A stretch of DNA of 64,000 bases from Acanthosoma haemorrhoidale (lineage: Eukaryota; Arthropoda; Insecta; Hemiptera; Acanthosomatidae). The translations under genes and the position numbers were made by a program. Under the pieces are notes generated by a model. It was not told the DNA's origin. It did no database searches and saw nothing but the letters and a program-made list of their open reading frames with translations. Location of the stretch: contig OV884009.1 of assembly GCA_930367205.1 (NCBI GenBank), positions 99,407,189-99,471,188 on the forward strand, read 5' to 3'. The number at the start of each line of letters is the position of its first letter. The first letter of the stretch is position 1. Below, one piece after another: positions 37,601-47,170 of the stretch.

Positions 37601-38494
37601 ACCTCAAAAATACACCGTCACACCATCACCCCTCCAGGGCGATTCGCGGACGCGGGAAAGTTCGAGCACGTGCATATCGATCTCGTAGGACCACTGCCAA
37701 CGTCAGAGGGGAAGCGATACATCCTCACCATGATTGACCGAGCCACGGGATGGCCGGAAGCAATCCCACTTGGCAACATGGAAGCTACCACCGTAGCCGA
37801 CGCCTTCTTTAGTGGCTGGGTCGCCAGGTTCGGCACACCTATGCGAATAACGACTGACCAAGGCCGCCAGTTTGAATCAGACCTGTTCACGAGGCTAACT
37901 CGCCTCCTGGGTGTCGAGAGAATACGGACTACCGCCTACCATCCACAGTCAAACGGCCGAATTGAACGATGGCACCGCTCGCTTAAAGCCGCACTAACCG
38001 CCCATTCACAACACCGTCAATGGACGCGAAGCCTGCCAGCAGTCCTGCTCGGCCTACGAAGTGTAATCAAAGAGGACCTAGGGTGCAGTGTCGCCGAGCG
38101 AACATACCAAAAACCCTTACGGCTTCCTGGAGAATACTTTACACCAACACGAGTAGATCTTGACGTCCGACGCGACATCACTCAACACCGGAAAGACACG
38201 AGGAAGACGTTCGTCAGCAAGGACCTCAACAACTGCACTCACGTTTTCGTTCGACAAGAACACCGGCGTAGCCTAGAACCGGCTTATACTGGCCCGCATT
38301 TCGTAGTCAGCAGGAAAAATAAAACCTTGGTCATAAGGGCAGATAATAAAGAGACTCGCATCTCCCTAGACCGTGTAAAGCCAGCCTATTTGCTAGACAC
38401 AGCCGAAAGTTTACCTCCACCGGGTGAACCAGAGGAATTAGGAAACCCTCCACCACCATACCTCTGCACAAGGAGTGCGGTAGCACGACGGTAA
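34652..38494 (+). CDS. gag-pol: Gag-Pol polyprotein, CsRn1-type (1280 residues)
   Basis: Single open frame from an ATG in good context (ACGATGG). Gag occupies residues 1 to about 265 and ends in a CHCC knuckle, C244-X2-H247-X9-C257-X3-C261. Retropepsin follows with LIDTGAA (Asp306), and ILGADFL is near 368-374. Reverse transcriptase spans about 465-650 with TLDIKRAYHH and YLDD (603-606). RNase H carries Asp757, Glu798, Asp823 and Asp868. Integrase has the zinc site H945/H949/C979/C982 and the triad Asp1010, Asp1069, Glu1105, exactly 35 residues between the last two (D,D35E). The proline-rich C-terminus has no obvious chromodomain. The enzyme set copies element RNA and inserts the cDNA. All expected catalytic residues are present, so the copy may be active. 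Gag and Pol are fused without a frameshift. Confidence 0.97.
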   Translation: MANSPAPSDESCCATVHAISRTCKLPEFHEEDPRLWFLQVENIFLTSRISSPKAKSEHIYAQLPFRVLTQVADLAYSPSDSPYEDLKARLIETYSQSHYRRLIRLLEETHLGDQKPSHLLRQMQALAGPTTFEDVIRTLWLRALPDRVREILASHYEAELSKLTLIADKIMDLSSTTAIHSVQPASTHEVSLPRSSCDCQTAIAQLTQQVTVLANSMNRREENGPARRYQRPKPTTGSSNKGLCFYHDRFGKEAYRCRRPCRWVDDATTQTRKLKVATVKAVPMAGLTLRRLFVTDVRTRQHYLIDTGAAISVLPPPKVKKARSSDYQLYAANGSCIPTYGEVNRNLDLGLQRIFKWNFIMAEVQQPILGADFLAHYHLLVDLQSRQLIDGITGRRTTGRTHVATLSVISNIPPGNRYAGLLRRYPQLTRPQQPMGSIPPTKVEHYIDTRGPPVCSKARRLAPAKYQAAKEEFRRMMDEGICRPSNSPWASPLHIVTKKDGTIRPCGDYRQLNNKTIPDRYGVPNISDFNNQLFGTTIFSTLDIKRAYHHIPVNPQDIPKTAIITPFGLFEFLRMTFGLRNAAQSFQRYMDNIFRDLQFVFVYLDDILIASANEEEHQRHLETVFGCLAAHSLTLNIAKCVLGQPEVGFLGYHVSPQGIVPSPAKVQVILDYPRPTTIRDLRRFLGMINFYRRCLPNAAEHQRVLNAYLQGAKKNDRTIIDWTEEAASAFEETRKTLANAAYLAHPSTDGQLILAADASDTAMGAALQQMEGGALRPIGFFSRAFNTAQSKYSTFDRELLAIYEAVKYFRQHLEAREVIIYTDHKPLTHAMAQQSDTSCPRRMRYLNYIAQFTTEIRYCKGEDNVVADALSRIEAVCVPENFQKLHTAQAEDHELTLFREQNTTCRLEPVNIPGSDISLVCETSLGEPRPYLPSGFRRSTFDQLHSLSHPGVRASRKMMSQRFFWPGMNADVARWARCCIACQTSKIHRHTITPPGRFADAGKFEHVHIDLVGPLPTSEGKRYILTMIDRATGWPEAIPLGNMEATTVADAFFSGWVARFGTPMRITTDQGRQFESDLFTRLTRLLGVERIRTTAYHPQSNGRIERWHRSLKAALTAHSQHRQWTRSLPAVLLGLRSVIKEDLGCSVAERTYQKPLRLPGEYFTPTRVDLDVRRDITQHRKDTRKTFVSKDLNNCTHVFVRQEHRRSLEPAYTGPHFVVSRKNKTLVIRADNKETRISLDRVKPAYLLDTAESLPPPGEPEELGNPPPPYLCTRSAVARR

Positions 38495-39021
38495 ATATAA
38501 AATAAACTCACTGATAAAATATAATTAATAATATATTTTTTTTTTTCTCTCTGTTGTAGGTTGTTTCGAAAGATACGCTATAATAATTTTTATTAGGACC
38601 GAAAGTTCGCACTTGCGCATATGTTTTTTTGTTTTTCTCGTCGTAAATGTTAACAGCAATCAATAGACCACAACAATTGTAAAATAATGTCAGTCAAACG
38701 TGTACGTAAAAATGTGTATCTTAATACTTTTAACTGTTTGTAATTGTTACATTGTAATGAGCTAACTTGGTACTTAATCAAGTACAACAGTGATTCTTTT
38801 ATTGTCATCTATGTGAACGATAAAAATTGTTTGTAATGTATATATTTAATTGTCTATTTGTAATAATTGTTTGACAAAAATGTCCCAATGTACACAACTG
38901 TGTAAGCATGTGATAGAAGTATGTTTGTATCATGTACGTTTTTATTATGTAATGTAAGTCAATGTAAAAAAAAAAAAAAAAAAAAAAAAAACTATGAATA
39001 ATTACCGAGTGTAGGGCAATT
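38495..39021 (+). other. 3' untranslated region with poly(A) tract
   Basis: About 530 bp of AT-rich sequence between the gag-pol stop and the polypurine tract, containing a run of about 26 A from 38966. The segment CCGAGTGTAGGG (39005-39016) is the exact reverse complement of 39063-39074 inside the 3' LTR. Confidence 0.85.
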
Positions 39022-39032
39022 TGGGGGAGCTA
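39022..39032 (+). promoter_or_regulatory. Polypurine tract of the CsRn1-like element
   Basis: TGGGGGAGCTA directly abuts the TGTAGCG start of the 3' LTR. The purine core GGGGGAG is the likely plus-strand primer. Confidence 0.8.
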
Positions 39033-39669
39033 TGTAGCGTAGCAATAAATATATGTAAATCACCCTACACTCGGGTTAGTAATGTATTATTATATAATGT
39101 AAATCTTGTAAGCTTCTTTGGAATAAATCAGGGTCGCGGCGTGGTAGGAGACGGGCACCGACAGGCGGCAATAAACCCAAGGGTAAGGACACTTACCCCT
39201 ATTAAGATAGACCTTCAGCCCCTGCTAGCAACCATAAAAAAACACACCCTTTTATTCCAACGGCGATATAACGAAGAGGCACTGGCTACCTGTGCATCGT
39301 AAATCATACCCCTGTCAGCCAACCGCACCTCTCACTAGGTAGGGGATATGGTATTTAAGGCTAGTAAATTAAGGGCTGAAGCCTACTCTCTCTCTGCTGT
39401 CCTATGAGTCGTCATGCTGTCTCGCGCCTGCCGCCCAGCCTACCAGACTGCCGTGCCCCGTATGAACTCTGAACCGGTATTATCATTTATGCTACCTCTC
39501 TACCTTTTTCTTTTGAACATAGTGTCTTGTCGGGACACATTCCTATCAATAAATGGAGTCAGATATAAAAATGCCGACATGGAACAATGGTCCATGTTAT
39601 AAACTACATCGATCCGCACTTGTCACCAGGGCTAGAGTGATCAGGCACTCCCCTAGTGACGCCCCGACA
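39033..39669 (+). repeat. 3' LTR of the CsRn1-like element
   Basis: 637 bp, no difference from the 5' LTR found on reading. The target duplication TATGC follows at 39670-39674. Confidence 0.95.
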
Positions 39670-39674
39670 TATGC

Positions 39675-40837
39675 TGATTCGTTTCTTGGTTAAAATGGAA
39701 ATTACGGAAAAAATGTAAAAAACATTGAATGAGGTTTGATTCGCAAACTTTTAACATGTCTCAAGCTACACCTCAGAAGCTGATGGTTAAAGTTTTTGTC
39801 TATTGTCGATAATATAGGTATTTAAAATTTACTATTTGTTCAGAAGGTGATTTTCAGTGACTGAGGGGTTTAACAAATCAAATGAAGTATTTTTGGTCAA
39901 AAGTACTTCATTGGCTTATAACAATGTTTTAAAGTTCCTGAATCAGCTCTCAATAATGTTTCTTCACCTCTTACGGCATTGAATATGTTTATATCTATTT
40001 AATAACATATAGTTTAGTTTATTAATTGATATTATAACAACAGACAGTCTTAAAAAAAAGTAAACGTTTTAATAAAAAAAAAAAATGAAAAGGCTTTTGA
40101 ACAACTAGTATTTTGAGGTGTTGTTATACTGCTTATAATGTAGCTGATGCAGCAATAGTTGACAAAAGGGACGACCCTCTATCAGCATCACGTACAGTAT
40201 CTCGAGTTGTGTCAAGTGTTGCCCGACTCAAGGGATGCTTTTGACTCAAGCTAATACCATTACAAATAATTTCCCTAAACTTTTAACCAATTTGTAATGC
40301 ATAGTATGTACGTTGGTGTAGTATACAAACATGTGTGTAAGTATATGTGCACATATAAAGTGCACTAAAATGTGCTTGGACGGCAACTTTCAAAAATACA
40401 TATATAGTATAAAAAAGATTTATAAGTATATACCGAAAGGATGATCTACATTGCAACAGGTCTGTCAGTATTTATGTGGTACCCTGGCGATCGTAAAAAC
40501 GATTCCATCCTTGGGAAGTTCTAAAGGTATATTCCACAACTACCAGAAATAATCTGATTCCTACTTTACTACTTTGATACAATTAAGGAAAGCAATAGAA
40601 AGCTCACCCCAAGTCCTTGAGTATCTCTTAATATAGTTTTTTTTTACTTTATACCTCGCCTTTTCCTTTTATAAATTTGAAACTATGCAGTTTAATTGAT
40701 TATTCAACTACAAAAATATTTAGTCGGTGAAAAAAAAAAAAAAAAAAATGGCAAAGCAACTTGGATCGACTTTAGTCCAACTTTAGCAATATGGATACCA
40801 CTTATAATTATGATTAGCCCTATGAAGAAATATACTG
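39675..40837. other. AT-rich DNA, nothing identified
   Basis: No gene, RNA or recognised repeat. Homopolymer A runs occur near 40074 and 40732. Confidence 0.5.
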
Positions 40838-40912
40838 GCAGGATCAATACTGAAACCCGGGACCGGACCTCCTCTATAACTGTTTTAGGGCTCTACAACT
40901 GAGCTACCCTGC
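40838..40912 (-). repeat. tRNA-like sequence, probable SINE head
   Basis: Read on the minus strand, a 7-bp acceptor-like stem pairs GCAGGGT with ATCCTGC (one G-T pair) over 75 nt. A D-arm-like GCTCAGTTGTAGAGC matches box A well. A box-B-like GGGTTTCAGTATT follows at the right spacing but is poor, and the T stem and anticodon stem do not pair properly. It is therefore not a functional tRNA gene but a tRNA pseudogene or the RNA polymerase III head of an old SINE. Confidence 0.55.
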
Positions 40913-41100
40913 ACGAGTGAAAGACCTTCTCAATATGGATTCTCCTTGATACAACTCTCGCAAAGACTGTACGGCTGCAGGGAAGGCACACAGTAGGGGC
41001 AACTAAATCAGAAAACTAGTTTGCCTGTTGTTTCGCAATTATTTAAATATATAACATATTTTAATATATGTTTTTATAAATTCAAACTTGGTTGTACTAT

Positions 41101-41181
41101 GAGCCCCAGTAGTCTAAAAAGTCTACTAGAAGGTTCGGGACTTCCCTAGGGCTCCACCAATCGGGCTAGTACCTTCCCGAT
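41101..41181. other. Cluster of nested hairpins
   Basis: GAGCCC (41101-41106) pairs with GGGCTC (41149-41154), enclosing two smaller inverted repeats, AGTAG...CTACT and GAAG...CTTC, in a three-way-junction layout. Immediately after, ATCGGG (41160-41165) pairs with CCCGAT (41176-41181) around a 10-nt loop. The block is GC-richer than its flanks. It could be a truncated tRNA-like fold, a transposon end or a structured RNA. No function is claimed. Confidence 0.4.
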
Positions 41182-42211
41182 ATGAACTAAATTTGTTTCT
41201 TGTAAGTTAGAATTCTAATACACTTTTTAAATCATTATATATTAAAATGAAGTCTTAGCACAGCTTTTCTAAGTTGAATCATGGCGTTAGTTTTTATTAC
41301 GTATCCGATGAACCGTCCAGAGCCATCCATACCCTTGGAAATATCTTCAAGAAGACGGGAATCGAATACGGGTCTTCAAGGTGTTAATAACTGGAGAAGA
41401 CTCATTGTATCATCATTATCATATTAACATATCCATTTTAATCGCAAAGGGGTTATGTTCATTGCATATAGAGGATAGTAGCAGGTCTGTGTTTAGGCAA
41501 TGCTAGTAGTTTTAGAACGTCCATAATATAGCGAAAACAAATCAACTATTTTAGAATCCCATTCAATTTTACATATCTGAATGTAATCACATAGAAATTT
41601 GTCCTAGACGATATGTAAATGCCTTGATCGTGACATTAACATAATAATAAAATTAATATTTAAATAAGAAACAGAAAAAAACACAATAAAACCAACAATA
41701 GAAGTAATTTATGAAATAAATTTCTTTAATTTTATATTAAAAGAATTAAAATATTATAATTCAGAAAAAGATAAGCTCGGAACTTTCTATGAAGACATAA
41801 AAAAAAGTTAATTCAGTAGGTAAGTTTAAAATGAAGCAAAATAAAAACATTAGCTAAAAAATAAATAACAAAAGCACAGCTCATATAGTCCTTCAATTAA
41901 ACTCGAATTGGAATAAAACAGAAAATACTCACAGAAAGTGGAAATAATAGTGGTGAATTAACAACATGTCTAAACATAATATATTATGACCAATACGAAT
42001 AACCCCTTAAACATATGAAGAACAAATTAATGATAAATATTTTAAGTATAATAATTATAACCAAATAGCTTGAGTAGGGGATAATTTCACGAAATTACGT
42101 CAATTTAAATAAATGAGCAGCAAACAAACTTGATGGTAGAGACCTTTAACCAAAAAGGTATGATATTAATCATTAATTGTGATTACGTTATCCTGCTATT
42201 TTAATTATCGT
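41182..42211. other. AT-rich DNA, nothing confirmed
   Basis: On the minus strand, ATTCGATTCCCG near 41365 resembles an RNA polymerase III box B, but no box A was found at the expected distance. No genes were recognised. Confidence 0.45.
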
Positions 42212-42452
42212 AGGCTCTCGCGATCTTGGTCAGCCTCCGTTGGCTCGTATCCGGGGACGCGGCTGACGAAGGAGCGTAGGGGACTTCTCAAGACTCCGCT
42301 TCTTCTTTCGCACGTGAGAGAGGTCTCTGGTGTGTTTGTAAATACTGTATGAATGATCGAGTGAATGAAAATTGTAAATATAATATGAATGAAAACATTT
42401 ATCACAATTACTTATTGCCCAATGAGGCAGATTGTAATTTTATCACAATAAA
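42212..42452 (+). repeat. LINE-tail repeat, copy 1
   Basis: A GC-rich front (CTCGCGATCTTGGTCAGCCTC, GACGCGGCTGACGAAGGAGC, AGACTCCGCTTC) is followed by an AT-rich back (AATACTGTATGAATGA, AACATTTATCACAATTACTT, ATTGCCCAATGAGGCAGATTG) ending CACAATAAA. It matches the copies at 43.4-43.8, 48.1-48.2, 48.4-48.7 and 56.95-57.09 kb. It is best explained as the 3' end of LINE family 1. Confidence 0.8.
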
Positions 42453-43384
42453 ACTGATTATATATTCCAATTCAATTATCATTAACCAAATATATATAGT
42501 GGCGTGACGGGGCTGACAATGAGGACCTCCCAATCTCCGGCCAGGTGACTTTCCAATGACCTGTCCCTGTCCGACCACAAGCCAAACCAATATCAAATGT
42601 CTTCAGCAATACTCTCCCAACCTATCGCAATGTCACGCCAGTGGCGAGGAGGGGGTTCTTTCGGTATCTATTTTTATTTGCGATTTGTTAGTAAAGTTGT
42701 ATGAACGTATAAGGGAAAAATAAATAAAATTAGGATTTAACAAATTATTGTGTAAACCTCAATTTATTTAACCAATATGAAAAACTCACTATGAGGAGAA
42801 AGATCCTGCTTGTGGATTTTTGTGCAAATGATAACAAGTTTCAAGATGGAAGCTAGTTTATCAAGCTTTAACGATTGTACCAGTAGCAAGGACGAGTTTT
42901 TACATCTAAATTATACACACTGAATAATACAGTGGCATACAAAATAAATAGTTTAGAAATTTGAAATTTATTGCATACATTTTATCATATATAAAATATG
43001 ATTGTAAACTTACTGATTTACAAATGAAACACAAATCCCCAGTCCAGACCCCTAATTCCTCAAAGAAAAAATCCATGTGGTTTTATACAATAATGGCAAT
43101 TATTGAAATAGGCCCCAACTACATGTGATAAAATAGGTGGCATAAACTATGAATTTATTAATTTACTAGGATAAAAAAATACAGTTAATCATTCCGAGAA
43201 TACAGGACATATGGGGAAAACAGCTCGTTACATTTCAGTGACAAATGGAAACTGCATTTTTCCCCACTTTTCTTATAATATACTTATTCATGAGCTTAAA
43301 CAAATATCTTAATGTAATATCCTTAATAGCGTTAATATAGTAATATTGAATGATATACAACAACAATATACAAAAAAAAAATTC
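42453..43384. other. AT-rich DNA, nothing identified
   Basis: A small GC-richer part at 42500-42660 follows the repeat but shows no gene or known element. Confidence 0.45.
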
Positions 43385-43797
43385 ATTCTCGACTCATCCC
43401 TTCCAAGTTCATGAAATTCCATAGTAACCTATCCAACCACCCAATCCCCTAGCACTTCAGAGACTAAAATGGCAGTTATGCAATAAATGCGTAAGAGTGG
43501 AAGTCCTCGCAATGACCGGTTTCTCCAATCATGTCCTGAGCGTGTGTGGCTCTCGCGCTGTGTGGCTATCCGGTGACGCGGCTGACGGAGGAGCGTAGGG
43601 GACTTCCCAAGACTCCGCTTCCTCTTTCGCATGCGAGGGAGGAGACAACCATGGGGGTTTGGGAACTATCTGGGCTGTTTGAAATACTGTATGAATAAGC
43701 GAGTGAATGAAAATTGTAAATATGATATGAATGAAAACATTTATCACAATTACTTATTGCCCAATGAGGCAGATTGTTATTTAATGATAATAAAGCT
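43385..43797 (+). repeat. LINE family 1 3' end, coding tail joined to tail repeat (copy 2)
   Basis: 43390-43440 (GACTCATCCCTTCCAAGTTC, CATGAAATTCCATAGTAACC) matches the ORF2 C-terminal coding tail seen on the minus strand at 9540-9700. About 60 bp later the sequence passes into the same tail repeat as 42212-42452 and ends near GATAATAAAGCTG. This junction links the dispersed repeat to the LINE 3' UTR. Confidence 0.7.
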
Positions 43798-44914
43798 GAT
43801 TAGTATACAAAAATAATAATAAAATTTAAAAACCTAAAAGTACTCTCCGTTTGGGCTTGGAAGTCATTTAGTTAGTAATTATAACATATGTGTATGTAGT
43901 TGGACTATTTTGCTGAATTCTTATTATCACGACCTTAGCATGTAAACCTATACTCCATAACTCCTACACTCTTATTTTCACTAAGCAAGTTTTAACATCC
44001 GGAATCATTCAATAGTTGTCTGAAAATAATTGATACGGATGATTCTTCGACAATACTTAATTCAAAGACATCCAAAGCAGAGCTATATATTCTGACAAGG
44101 AGTCCTTCCTTGTTGGCACTAACGATGCTCAACTCTTCTTATCGGCTTGAAATTATCTGACAAGCAGATTCAGAGGACCTTCTTTTCGACAAGGCTTTTA
44201 TCTGAAAAAAGTTTATAAAGAGTGGCGATCGGAAAGAGAGAACGAGATCTGGGAACTAGCCAGAGTTAATGAGATTCTGATGAGTGCTCTTTGCCATTGG
44301 TTCATTAGGGGGTGGGTATTGAAAGCCGGACGTCAAAGGAAGCCACAAGGAGTTAGGGAGGCTAAGGCTGCTTAGCACAGTTTTGAGTGATTTGTTTGAA
44401 AGTGCGGTTATGGTAAATCGGTGGCACTGGAACCGAAACTAGCCGATGGTTCATTATTATTTATGTATGCAGTGGGGTTCTCCTCTGGCAAACTTTTCCC
44501 AAGGCATCAGATCCTCTTAACGTCTTTAATCGATAGGTCTTCGAGCTGTCTCCAATAGTAATTGATATCGATTTGTTTAGAAGGACCATAAATAACTTAT
44601 TTTGTCCTCCACCTACATTTAAGTTGTGATATTTCCCTCCAGGTTAGTGACATTTTAAAGACAATATCTCCAAAGATGTTCAAACAAATAAGGCAGTTCC
44701 AGCAATAGAAACCGCATATTTAATGCCATTCCACAAGATTTTTTCTCTCTATATATTAACTTTATATTTACAATTTGATAAATAAAAATATGATAAAATG
44801 CAGAGGAAGTAAATAAAACAATCAGGAAAATGAACAAAAAATCACGAAAATGGGATATACGTTTTTGTACACGTGATGAGCCTAATTTAATTTCACAATT
44901 AATTACTAATTTAC
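43798..44914. other. No recognised features
   Basis: About 44080-44560 has a more balanced base composition than its flanks but shows no open frame with recognisable content. Confidence 0.4.
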
Positions 44915-45145
44915 AAAGTTATACCTAAGCCAATCTGGACATACGGCATAGAGCTATGGGGGACAGCAAAAAAGTCCCCCATCCTTTCAATCAAAAGCCC
45001 TGTGAACAATAGTAAATGCCTCTTATTCTATATTCTTAATATATATATCTTAATATACCTTAAATTCTTAAACTCATCCCTTCCAGGTTCATGAAATGCC
45101 ATAGTAACCTATAGGTCATTGCACTGCACCACCCATCCATATTTA
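44915..45145 (+). pseudogene. LINE family 1 ORF2 fragment
   Basis: The plus strand reads IWTYGIELWGTAKKS followed by a segment with FNQKP/SIKSP-like sequence, then the CTCATCCCTTCCAGGTTCAT tail. It matches the minus-strand LINE copies at 9540-9840 and 23040-23290. It is an isolated, deleted piece. Confidence 0.65.
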
Positions 45146-46439
45146 CAGTTTTTATTTATTGAAAAGTTGATGTTCAGGGAATCGTTAAAACAATAAAATG
45201 AAATATTTTATTATAAAAAAGTTGTTTTTTCACAATCGTTTAGTAAGCACAGTTCCCTAAGAACCATCCATGAGTGATGTACCTCTCGCCCTTTGTTTCG
45301 TATATGTACTTGTATACTAAGTCAATATAATTTCCTTGAAAGGGCACCTCGCGTGAAACTATATACGACACATGTTTAACCCCATGTTCATATAGTGTAG
45401 GGGTGTAGTGAATTGTTTTTATTGCATAAGTAGTTTAAGGGTTTTAAATAGATATTATTTCTGTTTATTATAGTTGGACTAATTATTCAATATTATCATA
45501 TTAAGGTAGTTATTTAAGTTCAATGAATTAGTATATTATAAATAAAGGAAATGCCGATAGTTCTTTTGCTTGGCCAGTAAAAAGAACGGTGTAAAATGAG
45601 AGGCGAGCAGTGACTGCTGAGAACTTGAGTGCAACGCGCTGAGCTGCGGAACGGGTGACCTTCAGTGAGTAGCTACTATTACAAGTAATTTAATAAGTTG
45701 GTGATACTTATTTATTATAATACAATAATAAATTCATAGTTTATACCAACATTCACCTATTCCCTCCAGAAAAACACATAATTAATCAAAGTATATAATT
45801 TCGAATGTATTAAAGCTAATAATTTCGATAAGATAGTACCCACTACATGATATTATTAATATTGACGATTACAAGGTTGAATAGTTCTTAAATGTGCTTA
45901 TAATGGACCTGCCTAATAGACCCCTCGGACAAAACGGCTTTGTACAATTAAGTGATCTGCATTCCTGGTGGTGACTTATAACTGGGTCGAGGGGAAACAA
46001 ACTATGACACTAGAGCAACTACCGACGAAGTGTGCCGGTGACATCCATCATGGAGCAAGCAATGCGGCAACCATCTTAACTCACATACATGCATGCTCCA
46101 CACCACATACATAACTGGATGTAATGCACACTGCTTTACACAGCGTCTGATTGTAGTCCAATAGAATAACTGATTGCCTCTTGTTGGCTGCATCGAACCA
46201 AGGTCTTTTAGGATCATTAATAAAATTATTATCAATAGTTTTATTTTTCTAATTATGTATGTAAAACTATCCTTGAGTACATCATAACTTCTACCACCCT
46301 ATTTCTTATGTAGTCTTTATTCTTTACGACAGATCATACAGTCACTAGTGAACAATTGTACGATTCCAATTGAATACGTTAGTTAAGAATATTCTATGCT
46401 GTCTGTTGTAAATATTTCAAGAAAATATAACCTAATTTC
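45146..46439. other. AT-rich DNA with one promoter-like patch
   Basis: About 45380-45690 contains AATAAAGG and a GC-rich segment (GAGCAGTGACTGCTGAGAAC) between TGTAG and TTACA ends. It could be a solo LTR, but no flanking duplication or second copy was seen. No genes were recognised. Confidence 0.35.
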
Positions 46440-46560
46440 AACAAAGTGTGGTTTAATGAACATTACTTAATGTAATAAGGGGTATTTACTATTGTTCTCA
46501 GGACTTTCGATTGAAAGGATTGGAGACATTGATGTTGTTTTTTGCTGCACCTCGTAGCTC
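46440..46560 (-). pseudogene. Small LINE family 1 fragment
   Basis: TTTACTATTGTTCTCAGGAC, TTGAAAGGATTGGA and TTGATGTTG match the stretch at 9725-9790 in the same orientation, so the minus strand carries a scrap of the post-RT region. Confidence 0.55.
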
Positions 46561-46611
46561 TGGTAACTCTGGTCTCCCTTCAAAGCGAATAAATCTTTCA
46601 CCTTTTACTAA

Positions 46612-46862
46612 ATATAATAATAATGTGATTATTATTAATATAATCTTGACCTACTAAAGTGATAGGTAGTGTCTCAGCCTTCAGATGGCACAACATATCC
46701 TAGACTGTATGAGCTTCTCAAACAAAAACTGAAGGTTCTGGGTTCCAATCGTCATTTTTTTCTCCTTTGCTAATAACTAGTAAAACTGTGCAAATGTTCT
46801 TCGGTTTCCTTATATTTAAAATATTATAGAAACGTCTTTATTGTGAGCAAATTACACTATTA
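46612..46862 (+). repeat. Compound SINE-like repeat, copy a
   Basis: About 250 bp shared with 47868-48118: AATAATGTGATTATTATTAA, TAGTGTCTCAGCC, CAGATGGCACAACATAT, GGTTCTGGGTTCCAATCGT, AATAACTAGTAAAA, CTTTATTGTGA. TAGTGTCTCAGCC resembles box A and GGTTCCAATCG box B, suggesting a tRNA-derived RNA polymerase III head. The end (TTTATTGTGA..AAATTAC) matches the reverse complement of the LINE-tail terminus, so the unit looks composite. Confidence 0.65.
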
Positions 46863-46920
46863 TACAAATAATAGTATATATTAAATTTATATAATAGTTC
46901 CTATTTATTTCATCACCTCC

Positions 46921-47170
46921 CTGGGCTAGTAGTTAGCATACTGACTTTTTGTGAGGATCCAGGTTCGATCGCCAGCTAGTCCAAGGATGTTTCTTTGAGA
47001 AATTGCTCTGGTCGGGGTTAGGGTTTACTCAGCCTCGTGAGGATAAGTGAGCAGCTACTTGAATCAAAACGTAGCAAATATGAAAAGAAAAGCGGATTCA
47101 TGGTTGAGAGTTACCACCTAGTGCTCATAATTCGAGTACCTCATTGGCGTCGTCCATGGATTTAATTATT
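46921..47170 (+). repeat. tRNA-derived SINE with strong box B
   Basis: The head 46922-46984 has an acceptor-like 7-bp pairing (TGGGCTA with TAGTCCA, one G-T), a box-A-like TAGTAGTTAGCATACTG and a perfect box B, GGTTCGATCGC. The head is shorter than a tRNA and its T stem is poor, so it is a SINE head and not a tRNA gene. An unrelated body of about 180 bp appears to follow and ends in T-rich sequence near 47170. The end point is a guess. Confidence 0.55.

Larger units (their letters stand above)
33905..39669 (+). mobile_element. Complete CsRn1-clade Ty3/gypsy LTR retrotransposon
   Basis: The 5765-bp element has two 637-bp LTRs (TGTAGCG...CCCGACA), a primer-binding site, one gag-pol frame, a 3' untranslated region and a polypurine tract. 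A perfect 5-bp target duplication, TATGC, flanks it at 33900-33904 and 39670-39674. The two LTRs look identical by eye, so the insertion is very recent. The clade call rests on two features reported for CsRn1-type elements: a CHCC rather than CCHC Gag zinc motif, and a primer site resembling tRNA-Trp. The order protease, RT, RNase H, integrase is that of Ty3/gypsy. Confidence 0.95.

Noticed and set aside
35719..37890. 158-, 90- and 75-codon frames inside gag-pol in other frames
   Set aside because: They overlap well-defined RT and integrase coding sequence and lack recognisable content.
41340..41470. RNA polymerase III promoter on the minus strand (box-B-like ATTCGATTCCCG)
   Set aside because: No box A at the required spacing.
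45396..45689. Solo LTR with TGTAG...TTACA ends and AATAAAGG
   Set aside because: No flanking duplication and no second copy in the window; boundaries are arbitrary.
46922..46984. Functional tRNA gene on the plus strand
   Set aside because: Box B is perfect but the structure is about ten bases short and the T stem does not pair, so a SINE head is a better explanation.
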